From Corynebacterium sp. Marseille-P3884 (GTDB taxonomy: Bacteria; Actinomycetota; Actinomycetes; Mycobacteriales; Mycobacteriaceae): a DNA stretch of 64,000 nucleotides. The stretch spans positions 62,001 through 126,000 of the forward strand of contig NZ_JAGKSD010000005.1 of assembly GCF_017942225.1 (NCBI RefSeq), in the 5' to 3' direction. The position numbers were made by a program, and so were the translations under genes. The notes under the pieces were generated by a model. That model did not search any database. It worked only from the letters and a program-made list of their open reading frames with translations, and was not told the DNA's origin. Below, in pieces: positions 26,159-34,862 of the stretch. How positions within the stretch are numbered: position 1 is the first letter of the stretch; each line of letters begins with the position of its first letter.

Positions 26159-27901
26159 ATGTCCACTCCCGCACCAGAAACGTCCCTCAAAGCCGTTCTG
26201 ATCGCCAACCGCGGTGAGATCGCGGTTCGCATCGCCCGCTCCGCACGCGACTTGGGCATCCGCTCGATCGCCGTCTACTCCGACGCTGACACCGGCGCGC
26301 TGCACACATTGGTCGCCGACGAGGCCTACCACCTCCCCGGCAATAGCGCTTCCGAGACCTACATGAATGTGCCCGCGCTCATCTCACTCGCCCACAAGGT
26401 GGGCGCAGACTGCGTGCACCCCGGCTACGGCTTCCTCTCGGAGAACTCAGACTTCGCACGCGCCGTCGTCGACGCGGGGCTTACGTGGATCGGCCCCACC
26501 CCGGAATCCATCGACCTGCTCGGCGACAAGATCGCGGCTCGTCGCGTCGCTGTCGAGGTCGGTGCCCCGCTGGCCCCGGGCACCGAGGACCCGATCGATA
26601 ACTGGGAAGAGGCCCGCGCGTTCGCGGAGGAGCACGGCATGCCGATCGCGATCAAGGCAGCCTACGGCGGTGGCGGGCGCGGCCTCAAGGTCGTGCACGA
26701 CGAAGCGGACATCGAAGACGCTTTCGCCTCCGCAGGACGCGAGGCCAAGGAAGCTTTCGGCCGCGCCGAATGCTACGTGGAGAAGTTCCTCACCCACCCC
26801 CGTCACGTCGAGGCTCAGGTGCTCGCCGACACGCACGGCAACGTCGCCGTGCTCGGCACCCGAGACTGCTCGACGCAACGCCGCTTCCAGAAACTCATCG
26901 AAGAAGCCCCCGCCCCCTTCCTGACTGAAGAACAGCGCAGCAGCATCGAAAACGGCGCACGCGAGATCTGCCGCTCCGCCAATTACATCGGTGCCGGCAC
27001 CGTCGAGTACATCGTGTCGGAAGACGGCACCGTCTCCTTCCTCGAGGTCAACACACGCGTGCAGGTCGAGCACCCCGTCACGGAGGTCGTCACGGGCGTG
27101 GACATCATTGCGGAGCAGTTCCGCATCGCTGATGGGCAGGAACTGTCTTTCGGGACCGACCCGGAAATCACCTCACATGCCTTCGAATTCCGCATCAACG
27201 CCGAGGATGTCACCAATGGTTTCGCTCCGTCACCGGGCACGGTCACGCGTTTCGACGTCCCCACCGGCCCCGGCATCCGTGTCGACTCCGGTGTGCGCAC
27301 CGGCAGCGACATTCCGGCGTACTACGACTCGCTCATGGCCAAGCTGATCGTCATCGCGCCGACCCGCGATGCAGCGCTGGCGCGTTCCCGCCAGGCTCTC
27401 AAGGAGTTCACCATTGAGGGCGTGCGGACCGTGCTACCGTTCCACCGCGACATGGTGGACGCACCGGAATTGAACGGCGATTCCCTCGATCTCTACACCG
27501 ACTGGGTCGACGGAAACTACTCGCCGAGTGCCAACCACGAAACCAGCGATATTGAGCATCTGTACGACGAACGGGAGACCGTCGTCATCGAGATCGACGG
27601 CCGCTTGCACGAAATCGGCATCCCCCGCCGCATGCTCTCTGGAGGCGGTAGCCCACAAACGAGCGAACCTGAGTCATCTGAGACTGGCGGAGAGGGCGCT
27701 GTGACGGTGAAATTTGATTCCACCATCGTGAAGTGGATGGTCAGCGACGGCGACACCGTGGAAAAGGGCCAGCCGCTGGCCGTTGTCGAAGCCATGAAGA
27801 TGGAGTCGACGCTGAAGTCCCCCGCGGCTGGCACCATCTCTGTTTCCGCCGACGAAGGCACGCGCGTGAAGCCTGGGGTAACTATCGCGACAATTGTTTA
27901 A
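26159..27901 (+). CDS. biotin carboxylase with C-terminal biotinyl domain (AccC/AccBC-like)
   Basis: A 580-residue protein with the biotin carboxylase N-domain (IANRGEIAVRIARSARDLG), an ATP-grasp glycine loop (YGGGGRGLKVV), the catalytic region EVNTRVQVEHPVTE, and a C-terminal biotin attachment site VVEAMKMES. This layout matches the alpha subunit of actinobacterial acyl-CoA carboxylases. Its place in the pxp operon, next to a KipA-type domain, suggests a pathway-specific role, but a general acyl-CoA carboxylase alpha subunit cannot be excluded. The ATG at 26159 has GAAGGAGA upstream. Confidence 0.88.
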   Translation: MSTPAPETSLKAVLIANRGEIAVRIARSARDLGIRSIAVYSDADTGALHTLVADEAYHLPGNSASETYMNVPALISLAHKVGADCVHPGYGFLSENSDFARAVVDAGLTWIGPTPESIDLLGDKIAARRVAVEVGAPLAPGTEDPIDNWEEARAFAEEHGMPIAIKAAYGGGGRGLKVVHDEADIEDAFASAGREAKEAFGRAECYVEKFLTHPRHVEAQVLADTHGNVAVLGTRDCSTQRRFQKLIEEAPAPFLTEEQRSSIENGAREICRSANYIGAGTVEYIVSEDGTVSFLEVNTRVQVEHPVTEVVTGVDIIAEQFRIADGQELSFGTDPEITSHAFEFRINAEDVTNGFAPSPGTVTRFDVPTGPGIRVDSGVRTGSDIPAYYDSLMAKLIVIAPTRDAALARSRQALKEFTIEGVRTVLPFHRDMVDAPELNGDSLDLYTDWVDGNYSPSANHETSDIEHLYDERETVVIEIDGRLHEIGIPRRMLSGGGSPQTSEPESSETGGEGAVTVKFDSTIVKWMVSDGDTVEKGQPLAVVEAMKMESTLKSPAAGTISVSADEGTRVKPGVTIATIV

Positions 27902-27914
27902 GCAATTTGCTTAA
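27898..27914. terminator. palindrome between convergent oxoproline arms
   Basis: TTAAGCAATTTGCTTAA is a perfect 8+1+8 palindrome that contains the stop codons of both convergent genes (27899-27901 and 27911-27913). It may act as a weak bidirectional terminator or an mRNA 3' end signal. There is almost no loop, so an operator is also possible. Confidence 0.4.
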
Positions 27915-28690
27915 GGGACCTGATAGGACCGATCCGGGATATCGGTGATGAGCATCTTGCCCGGAGCATGGCAGATAGCCAGCTCCGGCTTTGAGCTCAT
28001 CACCGCGGACTGAGGTGTGACACCACAAGCCCAAAACACTGGAATCGTTCCTGCCGGGATCTCCACCGGGTCGCCGAAATCGGGGGCTGAGAGGTCGCGG
28101 ATGCCGATCGCTGCTGGGTCCCCGACGTGAACCGGTGCCCCGTGCACCGCCGGATAGCGCGAGGTGATGCGAACTGCATCTGCCACCCTGTTCGCCGGGA
28201 TCGGCCGCATTGAGACCACCATCGGGCCACCAAAAATACCGGCACGTTCAGTTTCGATATTCGTCATGAACATCGGCACATTCCGCCCTTGCTCAATGTG
28301 GGCAACAGGAACCTCTTCGGCCAACAGCGCGTCTTCGAATGTGAAAGAGCAGCCAATGAGAAAAGCCACCGTGGAATCGGTCCAGTAGCCGGTCGCGTCG
28401 GTCACTTCGTCGACAAGCTCCCCGTGCTTGTAGATCTTGTACGCGGGGATATCGGTACGGATGTCGCCGCCCGGCATGAGGTCCGACTCCAGCTGCCCCG
28501 CCTCGAGGACCCCCAAGACAGGGCATGGCTTCGGGTTGCGTTGAGCGAAGAGCAGGAAATCGAACGCGTACTTCTCATCCACAGCGATGAGGTTCGCTTG
28601 CGCGCACCCCGGCGCCCACCCCGCAGTGGTGCCGACGTCATGAGTGCGGAAAAACTCCCGAGCGCGGGCGGGATCTTTTTCTAGGCCCAA
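27911..28690 (-). CDS. putative hydro-lyase, YcsI/DUF1445 family
   Basis: About 259 residues. The segment AGWAPGCAQANLIAVDEKYAF continuing to FLLFAQRNPKPCPVLGV is the hallmark of the YcsI/DUF1445 family, annotated as hydro-lyase or D-glutamate cyclase-like. In B. subtilis ycsI sits with ycsF, ycsG and kip genes, the same company as here. No ATG or GTG fits; the best start is TTG at 28690, which gives the family's usual length and overlaps the end of the upstream carrier gene by 10 bp. Confidence 0.8.
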   Translation of the reverse strand: MGLEKDPARAREFFRTHDVGTTAGWAPGCAQANLIAVDEKYAFDFLLFAQRNPKPCPVLGVLEAGQLESDLMPGGDIRTDIPAYKIYKHGELVDEVTDATGYWTDSTVAFLIGCSFTFEDALLAEEVPVAHIEQGRNVPMFMTNIETERAGIFGGPMVVSMRPIPANRVADAVRITSRYPAVHGAPVHVGDPAAIGIRDLSAPDFGDPVEIPAGTIPVFWACGVTPQSAVMSSKPELAICHAPGKMLITDIPDRSYQVP

Positions 28691-29910
28691 ATCTCCGACA
28701 ACCCTGCGAGCGAATCGGCACCCATATAGAAGGTTCCTGCGAGCACAATCACTCCGATGACCTTCATCCACACCGGGTAGTTGTATCCCTTGAGTAGATC
28801 CTTGCGGAACAGCGCGGCCCACATGACCACGGCAAAACCGATCGGCAGGATAAGCCCGTTGAAGGCACCCGCGAAGATGAGCAGTTTCTGCGGCGCAGCA
28901 CCGAGGAAGAGGAAGAGGATCGTGCACACCACGATGAATGCCACCGTGAGCCAGTTACGCAGCTTCACATCTGTCTTCTGCGTGGTCACGAATGTCAGCG
29001 AAGTGTAGGACGCACCGATCACCGACGACAGGCCCGCCGCCCACAGCACCAGACCGAAGGCACGAAGACCGAACTCTCCGGCGGCCTGGTAGAAAGCATC
29101 GGCGGCCGTATTGTCCTTGGAAAGCGCCACGCCGGTAGCAACCACGCCGAGCACCGCGAGGAAGAGAAGCACACGCATGATGCCGATCACCACGATGCCC
29201 AGCACAGATGCATTCGAAATATTCTTGATATTCTCCACACCGGTCTGGCCCGAATCAATGATGCGGTGGACACCGGCGAAGGTGATGTAGCCACCGACCG
29301 AGCCGCCGATCAGCGTGACGATGACTGCAGAGTCCACTTGTTCGGGGAGGACCGTCTGCTTCAACGCATCTCCGACGGGCGGCTGGGAGACGATAGCGAC
29401 GTACAACATGAGCAGGATCATGATCGCGCCGAGTCCCACAACAATGCGGTCCAGCGCAACACCTGCACGCTTAGACAAGAAGATGAATACGGCGATGACC
29501 GCTGAGATCGCGCCACCGATCTTCGGGTCAAGGCCGAACATGGCATTCATGCCCAGCCCTGCACCGGCGATGTTGCCGATATTGAAGATCACGCCGCCGG
29601 CGAAGACCAATAGCGACATCACCCATCCCAGCCCGGGGATCACTGAATTGCCGAGCTCATTAGCGCGCAGCCCAGAGATACCGAGCACGCGCCACACATT
29701 CAGCTGGATCGCGACATCCACGAGAATGGAGATGAGAATCGCGAACGCGAAGGCAGCGCCCAACCGGACGGTGAACACACTGGTCTGGGTGAGAAAGCCC
29801 GGGCCAATCGAGCTGGTCGCCATGAGGAACACGGCGCCGAGAAGAGAGCCGATTCCCTTCGGAACGGCGGAATCGTTCTCTACCTTGGTGGACCCTTCTT
29901 GTGAAGACAT
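28681..29910 (-). CDS. NRAMP-family transporter, YcsG-like
   Basis: A 409-residue membrane protein with about 11 spans. The first span region holds ATSSIGPGFLTQT, where typical NRAMP metal carriers have a DPGN motif; this form is seen in the YcsG branch, which may carry organic substrates rather than metals. ATG at 29910 is preferred because GGGAGGG precedes it. It is in one operon with the YcsI-like gene and faces pxpABC, so uptake of 5-oxoproline or a related compound is a reasonable guess. Confidence 0.85.
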   Translation of the reverse strand: MSSQEGSTKVENDSAVPKGIGSLLGAVFLMATSSIGPGFLTQTSVFTVRLGAAFAFAILISILVDVAIQLNVWRVLGISGLRANELGNSVIPGLGWVMSLLVFAGGVIFNIGNIAGAGLGMNAMFGLDPKIGGAISAVIAVFIFLSKRAGVALDRIVVGLGAIMILLMLYVAIVSQPPVGDALKQTVLPEQVDSAVIVTLIGGSVGGYITFAGVHRIIDSGQTGVENIKNISNASVLGIVVIGIMRVLLFLAVLGVVATGVALSKDNTAADAFYQAAGEFGLRAFGLVLWAAGLSSVIGASYTSLTFVTTQKTDVKLRNWLTVAFIVVCTILFLFLGAAPQKLLIFAGAFNGLILPIGFAVVMWAALFRKDLLKGYNYPVWMKVIGVIVLAGTFYMGADSLAGLSEIWA

Positions 29911-29991
29911 AGGCCCTCCCCTTTCTAAGCAGATCTGGTTCAAATACTGCGCACAGTTTAGAGGGCCACCTAGCCCATTCGGGAATATGGA

Positions 29992-30312
29992 CTAGACCTG
30001 GAATTCCGCCATCGCGTCCCACTCCGTCTTACCCTCGATCAGAGTGTTGATGATCTGCGGGGTCTCCTCCAGGATCTGCGGGAACAGTTCCTGCGCCGCC
30101 TTGAAGTGGTCGGAATTGACGTGCGCCTCCGCGGCGTCATCCTTGAAGCCCTCAACAAGGATGTACTCGCGCGGATCGTCGGTGCTGCGGTACCACTCGA
30201 AGAAGAGGTTGCCCTCCTCCGCGCGGGACGCCTCGGTGAAGTCGTTGACGAGCTCGCGGAAGTTCTCGGTGTTCTCGGGCAGGGGACGGAAACGAACGTT
30301 GATCAAAATCAT
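29992..30312 (-). CDS. antibiotic biosynthesis monooxygenase (ABM) domain protein
   Basis: A 106-residue ferredoxin-fold protein beginning ILINVRFRPLPENTENF, with the NLFFEWYRSTDDPREYILVEGF core typical of ABM/putative quinol monooxygenase proteins. These act as small dimers on quinones or haem-like compounds; its substrate is unknown. It stands 81 bp upstream of the YcsG-like start on the same strand. Confidence 0.85.
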   Translation of the reverse strand: MILINVRFRPLPENTENFRELVNDFTEASRAEEGNLFFEWYRSTDDPREYILVEGFKDDAAEAHVNSDHFKAAQELFPQILEETPQIINTLIEGKTEWDAMAEFQV

Positions 30313-30329
30313 GGGGCCCAGTGTACGAG

Positions 30330-32357
30330 CTAAACGACGGTCACTTCCGTGCTGCCGGTGAACGGGGTCAGGCTTCCGCCGATCGCGCGCGAGACTCCCT
30401 CCACCTTCACGGTGTAGGTGCCGGGATCAAACGCATCAGTGTCCCACGAAATGCGGGCGTTGACGACATCGGAATTCTTCACGAATTCGATGATCGTGCT
30501 CGAGTGGAAGTCATCCGCCACGATCTCGCCCGCCGCATTCGTGATGGTGTGGTAACCGACTCCGCGGCGCAGATCCGAGTTGGGGTTGGCGAAGGAGAAT
30601 GTCACCGAGGCGGTATCGCCCGCTTTGACCTTCTCGGTCGAGGTGATCACATCACCGAATTCTTTGCCCCAAGCCGGCCGGTCGATGCCCGGCAAACCAG
30701 AAAGGGACTTTGGAATCCACCCTGTCAGGTCGCCCGCCGGCCCGCCGGAATCGATCTGGGAGCCCTCCTTCAACGACCGCGCCAACTTGTCGTAGACCTG
30801 CACCATCGCACACAACTCGTGGCGCCCGAAGATCGTCGCCCCGCCTTCGTAGTCCTGGTTGTCGTATTCCTCCGGCGTGGTCACATAGTGCGCATACCCA
30901 CTCGTGTAGCCCTGGCACACGACGGTCTCCAACGGCACGTCGAGAATGTCCGCCACGTGCTTCCTCATGCGGTAGCCCGCCATCGACGTCGGCTCCATCG
31001 AGTTAGTGATGATCGTCAGGCCCGCGATCTGCGTGATCGAGAACAAGAGCACTTGCTGGATCATACCGTCGACATAGCCCAGCGGCAGCAGCATTTCTTT
31101 GGCGCCGTGAATCTCGTTCCATTCATCAGGCACAGTGACGTTGTTGAGCTCTTTGACCCATGGTGTTCCGCCGCGCTCACCCTCGTTGAAGATGGGGACC
31201 TCCAGACCACCACCGTCTTCCTGACTCGACGCGGCGAATGCCGCCCCCAGAATCGCCGGACCGGTGCGCTGTTTTGTGCCGTCGGGGGTGAACTCACCAC
31301 GGATCTCCACTTCCCGCATGTCCACCCACTGGTGCCGGTTGCGGACGCTTGTCCCGCTGATGTCCACCAGTTCTCCCTCGGTAGCGTCGATTTGGCGGTC
31401 ACCGAGGATCTGCGCTGACTTCGCCTCATCCTCGTAGCCCGGCCCTGTCTTCGGCTCCAACCCCGCATTCGGAGTGATATCGCCCTGGGGTGCTGCAGCG
31501 AATGCGGCGACAAAGGGAGGATTTTCGACATCCCGGTGAACAACTCCGCGCTCTTTCTCCATGCGCCAAGAGGACCAGCCTTTATGGTCGCCGTCGATAA
31601 GCGTGTGCTCGTGCCCGAAGCTCGTGGCGTGCAAGCCGTACCAGTTGATCAAGCCGACGTCCTGGCCGCCGCGGCTGATAAACAGCGTCAAGCTTTCCGG
31701 GTTCACTCCGTTGGGAAACTCGCGGATCTCTTCTGCCGGGTTGCGCTTGAATGCCTCGAAAGACCGGTTCGCACCCGCGTCCTTGACTTCACCGCGCACG
31801 AGACGCAGATTCGACGGCTGCTTGTCCGTGTGCGCGCGTTCCACTGCCTCGACGATGCCTTCGACCGTCGCCTCGAAGGTGACCGGCCGAAACCCCAGCG
31901 TGGTCAGGTCGACCATGAGGTGGCCCGATGTGCCGCCGGGGCCAACGTGCGTGTGCGTGGCGGCGATGAAGACATTCGACTCGTTGTACTTGCCGCCGAA
32001 ATTCTCGCGCAGTCGGCGGAGCACCTCCAGCTGAATCGACTGGAACATCAGCCCCATCTCCGCGATGACGAAAACGCTACTCACGCCCTCGTTGTCCTCG
32101 AAGATGAACGCCCTGGCGAACTGGCGGAAACGGATTCCGGTGGTGGACTGCTTCATCACCGCGTACCCGTTCATGCCGGCGCCGAGTGGTTCGCCCGTCA
32201 TGTCGGCCATGCCGCGACCCACAGTGAGCAGAGCCTCCTGCCCTTTCGCCCGCGGCACCCCCATCGCCGCGGTGGCGGCTACCAGACTGGCGCCTGCCAG
32301 AAACGTGCGCCTGCCAAACCGAAACTTCTCTGTGACTGAGCTCACTTTGTTCCCCAT
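30330..32357 (-). CDS. Tat-exported neutral/alkaline ceramidase-family protein
   Basis: A 675-residue protein with a twin-arginine signal (FGRRTFLAGASLV, R16-R17, processed near residue 39), then the neutral ceramidase N-domain: GRGMADMTGEPLGAGMNGYA, zinc-binding ATHTHVGPGG and LHATSFGHEH. A C-terminal immunoglobulin-like domain covers about residues 540-675. The family cleaves ceramide to sphingosine and fatty acid outside the cell. The nucleophile motif, GDVSPN in known enzymes, reads GDITPN here, putting Thr295 at the catalytic Ser position, so activity needs testing. Confidence 0.85.
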   Translation of the reverse strand: MGNKVSSVTEKFRFGRRTFLAGASLVAATAAMGVPRAKGQEALLTVGRGMADMTGEPLGAGMNGYAVMKQSTTGIRFRQFARAFIFEDNEGVSSVFVIAEMGLMFQSIQLEVLRRLRENFGGKYNESNVFIAATHTHVGPGGTSGHLMVDLTTLGFRPVTFEATVEGIVEAVERAHTDKQPSNLRLVRGEVKDAGANRSFEAFKRNPAEEIREFPNGVNPESLTLFISRGGQDVGLINWYGLHATSFGHEHTLIDGDHKGWSSWRMEKERGVVHRDVENPPFVAAFAAAPQGDITPNAGLEPKTGPGYEDEAKSAQILGDRQIDATEGELVDISGTSVRNRHQWVDMREVEIRGEFTPDGTKQRTGPAILGAAFAASSQEDGGGLEVPIFNEGERGGTPWVKELNNVTVPDEWNEIHGAKEMLLPLGYVDGMIQQVLLFSITQIAGLTIITNSMEPTSMAGYRMRKHVADILDVPLETVVCQGYTSGYAHYVTTPEEYDNQDYEGGATIFGRHELCAMVQVYDKLARSLKEGSQIDSGGPAGDLTGWIPKSLSGLPGIDRPAWGKEFGDVITSTEKVKAGDTASVTFSFANPNSDLRRGVGYHTITNAAGEIVADDFHSSTIIEFVKNSDVVNARISWDTDAFDPGTYTVKVEGVSRAIGGSLTPFTGSTEVTVV

Positions 32358-32399
32358 GGCGGAAACAGTACAGAGAACTCCGATTTAATTTTGGGTTTT

Positions 32400-32426
32400 G
32401 AACTATTTTTCTTAAAAATCTAGTTC
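32400..32426. terminator. AT-rich hairpin after the ABC-F gene
   Basis: On the minus strand GAACTA and a TTTTT run pair with AAAAA and TAGTTC, leaving a 2-nt bulge, in a locally AT-rich stretch 8 bp past the ABC-F stop. It is a plausible but weak terminator; it also lies just upstream of the ceramidase promoter region. Confidence 0.4.
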
Positions 32427-32433
32427 TGGGTAA

Positions 32434-34233
32434 CTACCCTTCCAGTCTCTCTCCCAGCTCAAGCCATTCCAGCTCCAGTTCTTCGCGCTGCGCACGCAGT
32501 TCCGCGACCTGCCCCGTCTTCGCACCGATCGCCTCGAAATCGGGGTCAGCTTCCCCCGACATCGTCGCGATTTCCGATTCGAGAGCAGCCGCTTCCTCAT
32601 GGAGTTTCTCCATCTTCCGGTCGAGCGACTTCATCTTCTTCATCAGCTCGCGGCGCTCCTGCCCGCTCAGCCCGTCGGCGGGCTTTTCCTTGGGCGCGGT
32701 GTCGCCGAGATCCAGCACTCCAGAATCCTCCGTCATGCTCTTGCGGCGCTCCAGGTACTGGTCGATCCCGCCGGGAAGATTCGTCAAAGCACCGTCGCCG
32801 AACAACGCGTAGGTGACATCGGCAATGCGCTCGATCAGATAGCGGTCGTGCGAAATCACCACCAGGGTGCCCGGCCACGAGTCGAGGAGGTTCTCCAGTT
32901 CTTGGAGGGTGTCGATGTCGAGGTCGTTCGTCGGCTCGTCGAGAAGCAGCACATTCGGCTCGCTCATGAGCACGCGCGTGAGCTGCAAGCGGCGCCTCTC
33001 GCCGCCAGATAAGTCCCCGACGGGTGTCCGCTGCCGTTTCGGAGAAAACCCGAGACGCTCAGCCAACTGCGACGCCGACATCTCCTTTTTGCCCAGCGTG
33101 ATGTAGGTGGCCACGTCTTCCACCGCATCGATCACCCGGCGGGACGGATCCAAGTCATCGAGTTCCTGACGCAGCCATCCGATCTTCGTCGTCTGGCCCT
33201 CGACGCGACGTCCTTCCGCCAGCGGGTAGTCTCCCGCGATTGCCCGCAGCAGCGTCGTCTTTCCAGAGCCGTTCACGCCGACCAGGCCGATGCGTTCGCC
33301 GGGAGCCAGCCGCCATGTCAGATGGTCAACGAGAGTGCGCCCGTCAGGCGCGTCAATGCGCACATCCTCGAGCTCCACCACGACGCGGCCTTGGCGCTGT
33401 TTCGAAAACGCCATGAGCTCTACCGTGTCGCGCGGAGCAGGAACATCCGCGATCAGGGCCTCCGCCGCCTCGATGCGGTAGCGCGGCTTCGACGTCCGTG
33501 CAGGGGCGCCGCGTCGCAGCCACGCGAGCTCCTTGCGCGCGAGGTTCTGGCGCCGCTGCTCGATCGCGTCTGCCTGGCGCGCACGCTCGGCGCGCGCGAA
33601 CGTCCAGTCGTTGTAGCCGCCCTCGTACACGTCGACACGTCCGTTGTGCACTTCCCACGTCAGGGTGGCTACGGTGTCGAGGAACCAGCGGTCGTGCGTC
33701 ACGACCACGATCGCGACCTTCCGCTTCAGCAAGTGGTCGGCGAGCCACTGCACGCCTTCCACGTCCAGGTGGTTCGTGGGCTCGTCAAGCACGATCAGGT
33801 CCAGGTCCTGCACGAGCGCCGCCGCCAGGTTCACACGGCGTCGCTCACCGCCGGACAGCTGCCCGACCGGCGTATCCAAACCCAGATCCGCGACGCCCGT
33901 GCCCGCGAGCACTTCGCGCACTTTCGCATTCGACGCCCACTCGAAGACCTCGAGCCCGAGCGGCTCCACCACGGCCTGCCCGACCGACACATCGTCCGGG
34001 AGCGTGAACCGCTGCGTGACCACCGCCATCCGCAATCCGTTGGTGTGCGAGACACGGCCAGTATCCGGCGGCTCAATGCCCGTGAGCACCTCAAGCAGCG
34101 TCGTCTTGCCGCCGCCGTTGAGCCCCACCACGCCGATGCGGTCCCCGGTCTGCACACCGAGCGACACCTCGTCCAGCAGGGTCTTCAAACCCCACGTCTT
34201 GGACACATTTTCCAGGTTGATCAGGTTCGCCAT
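32434..34233 (-). CDS. ABC-F family ATPase (Uup-like)
   Basis: A 599-residue soluble protein with two ABC domains. Walker A motifs are GLNGGGKTT (about residue 38) and GVNGSGKTT (about 315), each with an LSGGE/SGGERRR signature and LDEPTNHLD or LDEPTNDLD Walker B. A charged coiled-coil tail (about 530-599, MKKMKSLDRKMEKLHEEAA) follows. No membrane domain is present. Such proteins bind ribosomes or DNA intermediates rather than transport; the C-terminal coiled coil points to the Uup group. Confidence 0.9.
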   Translation of the reverse strand: MANLINLENVSKTWGLKTLLDEVSLGVQTGDRIGVVGLNGGGKTTLLEVLTGIEPPDTGRVSHTNGLRMAVVTQRFTLPDDVSVGQAVVEPLGLEVFEWASNAKVREVLAGTGVADLGLDTPVGQLSGGERRRVNLAAALVQDLDLIVLDEPTNHLDVEGVQWLADHLLKRKVAIVVVTHDRWFLDTVATLTWEVHNGRVDVYEGGYNDWTFARAERARQADAIEQRRQNLARKELAWLRRGAPARTSKPRYRIEAAEALIADVPAPRDTVELMAFSKQRQGRVVVELEDVRIDAPDGRTLVDHLTWRLAPGERIGLVGVNGSGKTTLLRAIAGDYPLAEGRRVEGQTTKIGWLRQELDDLDPSRRVIDAVEDVATYITLGKKEMSASQLAERLGFSPKRQRTPVGDLSGGERRRLQLTRVLMSEPNVLLLDEPTNDLDIDTLQELENLLDSWPGTLVVISHDRYLIERIADVTYALFGDGALTNLPGGIDQYLERRKSMTEDSGVLDLGDTAPKEKPADGLSGQERRELMKKMKSLDRKMEKLHEEAAALESEIATMSGEADPDFEAIGAKTGQVAELRAQREELELEWLELGERLEG

Positions 34234-34245
34234 GATGGAGCCATT

Positions 34246-34599
34246 CTAAACACGGGCTGGGTCAGCAACGAACGCACGTACCCACCAAAGAATTTCACGC
34301 AAACAGGCAGCGCTCACACGGCCAATTTCTCCTTGGACGCGATCACGCGAGAGTGTCCTCATTTGCTCCGACATTGCCCAACTCTCTTTAGGCAAGACCG
34401 CTGCGGGGTCTAGCGGAATATGGCTGTCCCACCCACGGTTTCGAGATGTCACCGGAACAACCGAAACCAACGTGGGAACCACCCTCAGATGATTACGGGA
34501 AGACACGACCACGCATGGACGCCGTCCAGCCTGTTCATTCCCCCTTGTCGGCTCGAGCACCGCCCACACGATGTCCCCCGGCATCAGCTCTTCGCTCAC
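34246..34599 (-). CDS. PemK/MazF-type endoribonuclease toxin
   Basis: A 117-residue MazF-fold protein. The N-terminal GDIVWAVLEPTRGNEQAGRRPCVVVS segment and the VPVTSRNRGWDSHIPL core match the PemK/MazF family, with conserved Arg and Ser/Thr residues for RNA cleavage. The GTG start overlaps the antitoxin TGA by 4 bp, the usual antitoxin-first coupling. It would cut mRNA when the antitoxin is lost. Confidence 0.9.
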   Translation of the reverse strand: MSEELMPGDIVWAVLEPTRGNEQAGRRPCVVVSSRNHLRVVPTLVSVVPVTSRNRGWDSHIPLDPAAVLPKESWAMSEQMRTLSRDRVQGEIGRVSAACLREILWWVRAFVADPARV

Positions 34600-34826
34600 C
34601 AGCCGTACGCCTTATCCCACTCAGCGGTTTCAGCTATGTAACTTTCCATCTGTTCTGGGGGAGTCGCCCGAACCTGGCTCTCCAGCCTGCGCATGCGAAT
34701 CTCTTCCCGATAGAGCTCGAGCATTTCCTCGATAATGCTCGGCATACTTTCCCCCCGCTGCTGCGCGATCACCTTGATCTCATCACGCAGATCAACGGGC
34801 ACCTTGATCGTTGTCTGCTCAGCCAT
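34596..34826 (-). CDS. ribbon-helix-helix antitoxin
   Basis: A 76-residue protein whose N-terminal TTIKVPVDLRDEIKVIAQQRGESMPSIIEEML is a typical ribbon-helix-helix DNA-binding domain. The acidic, tryptophan-ended C terminus would bind the toxin. ATG 34826 is chosen over the TTG at 34832. A TATACT hexamer 6 nt upstream suggests a leaderless transcript, and the paired GTATAC repeats there are the likely autoregulatory site. Confidence 0.88.
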   Translation of the reverse strand: MAEQTTIKVPVDLRDEIKVIAQQRGESMPSIIEEMLELYREEIRMRRLESQVRATPPEQMESYIAETAEWDKAYGW

Positions 34827-34832
34827 GCCCAA

Positions 34833-34851
34833 AGTATACCAATTCGTATAC
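34833..34851 (-). promoter_or_regulatory. toxin-antitoxin promoter and operator
   Basis: Two GTATAC hexamers at 34834-34839 and 34846-34851 are spaced 12 bp apart, suiting a ribbon-helix-helix dimer pair. The start-proximal one overlaps the -10 hexamer TATACT (minus strand, 34838-34833), which is followed by 6 nt and the antitoxin ATG. Confidence 0.65.
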
Positions 34852-34862
34852 CCCTTGGATAC

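Noticed and set aside
30321-31418. 365-codon plus-strand ORF opposite the ceramidase-like gene
   Set aside because: His/Arg/Asp-rich translation and full antisense overlap with a recognised enzyme.
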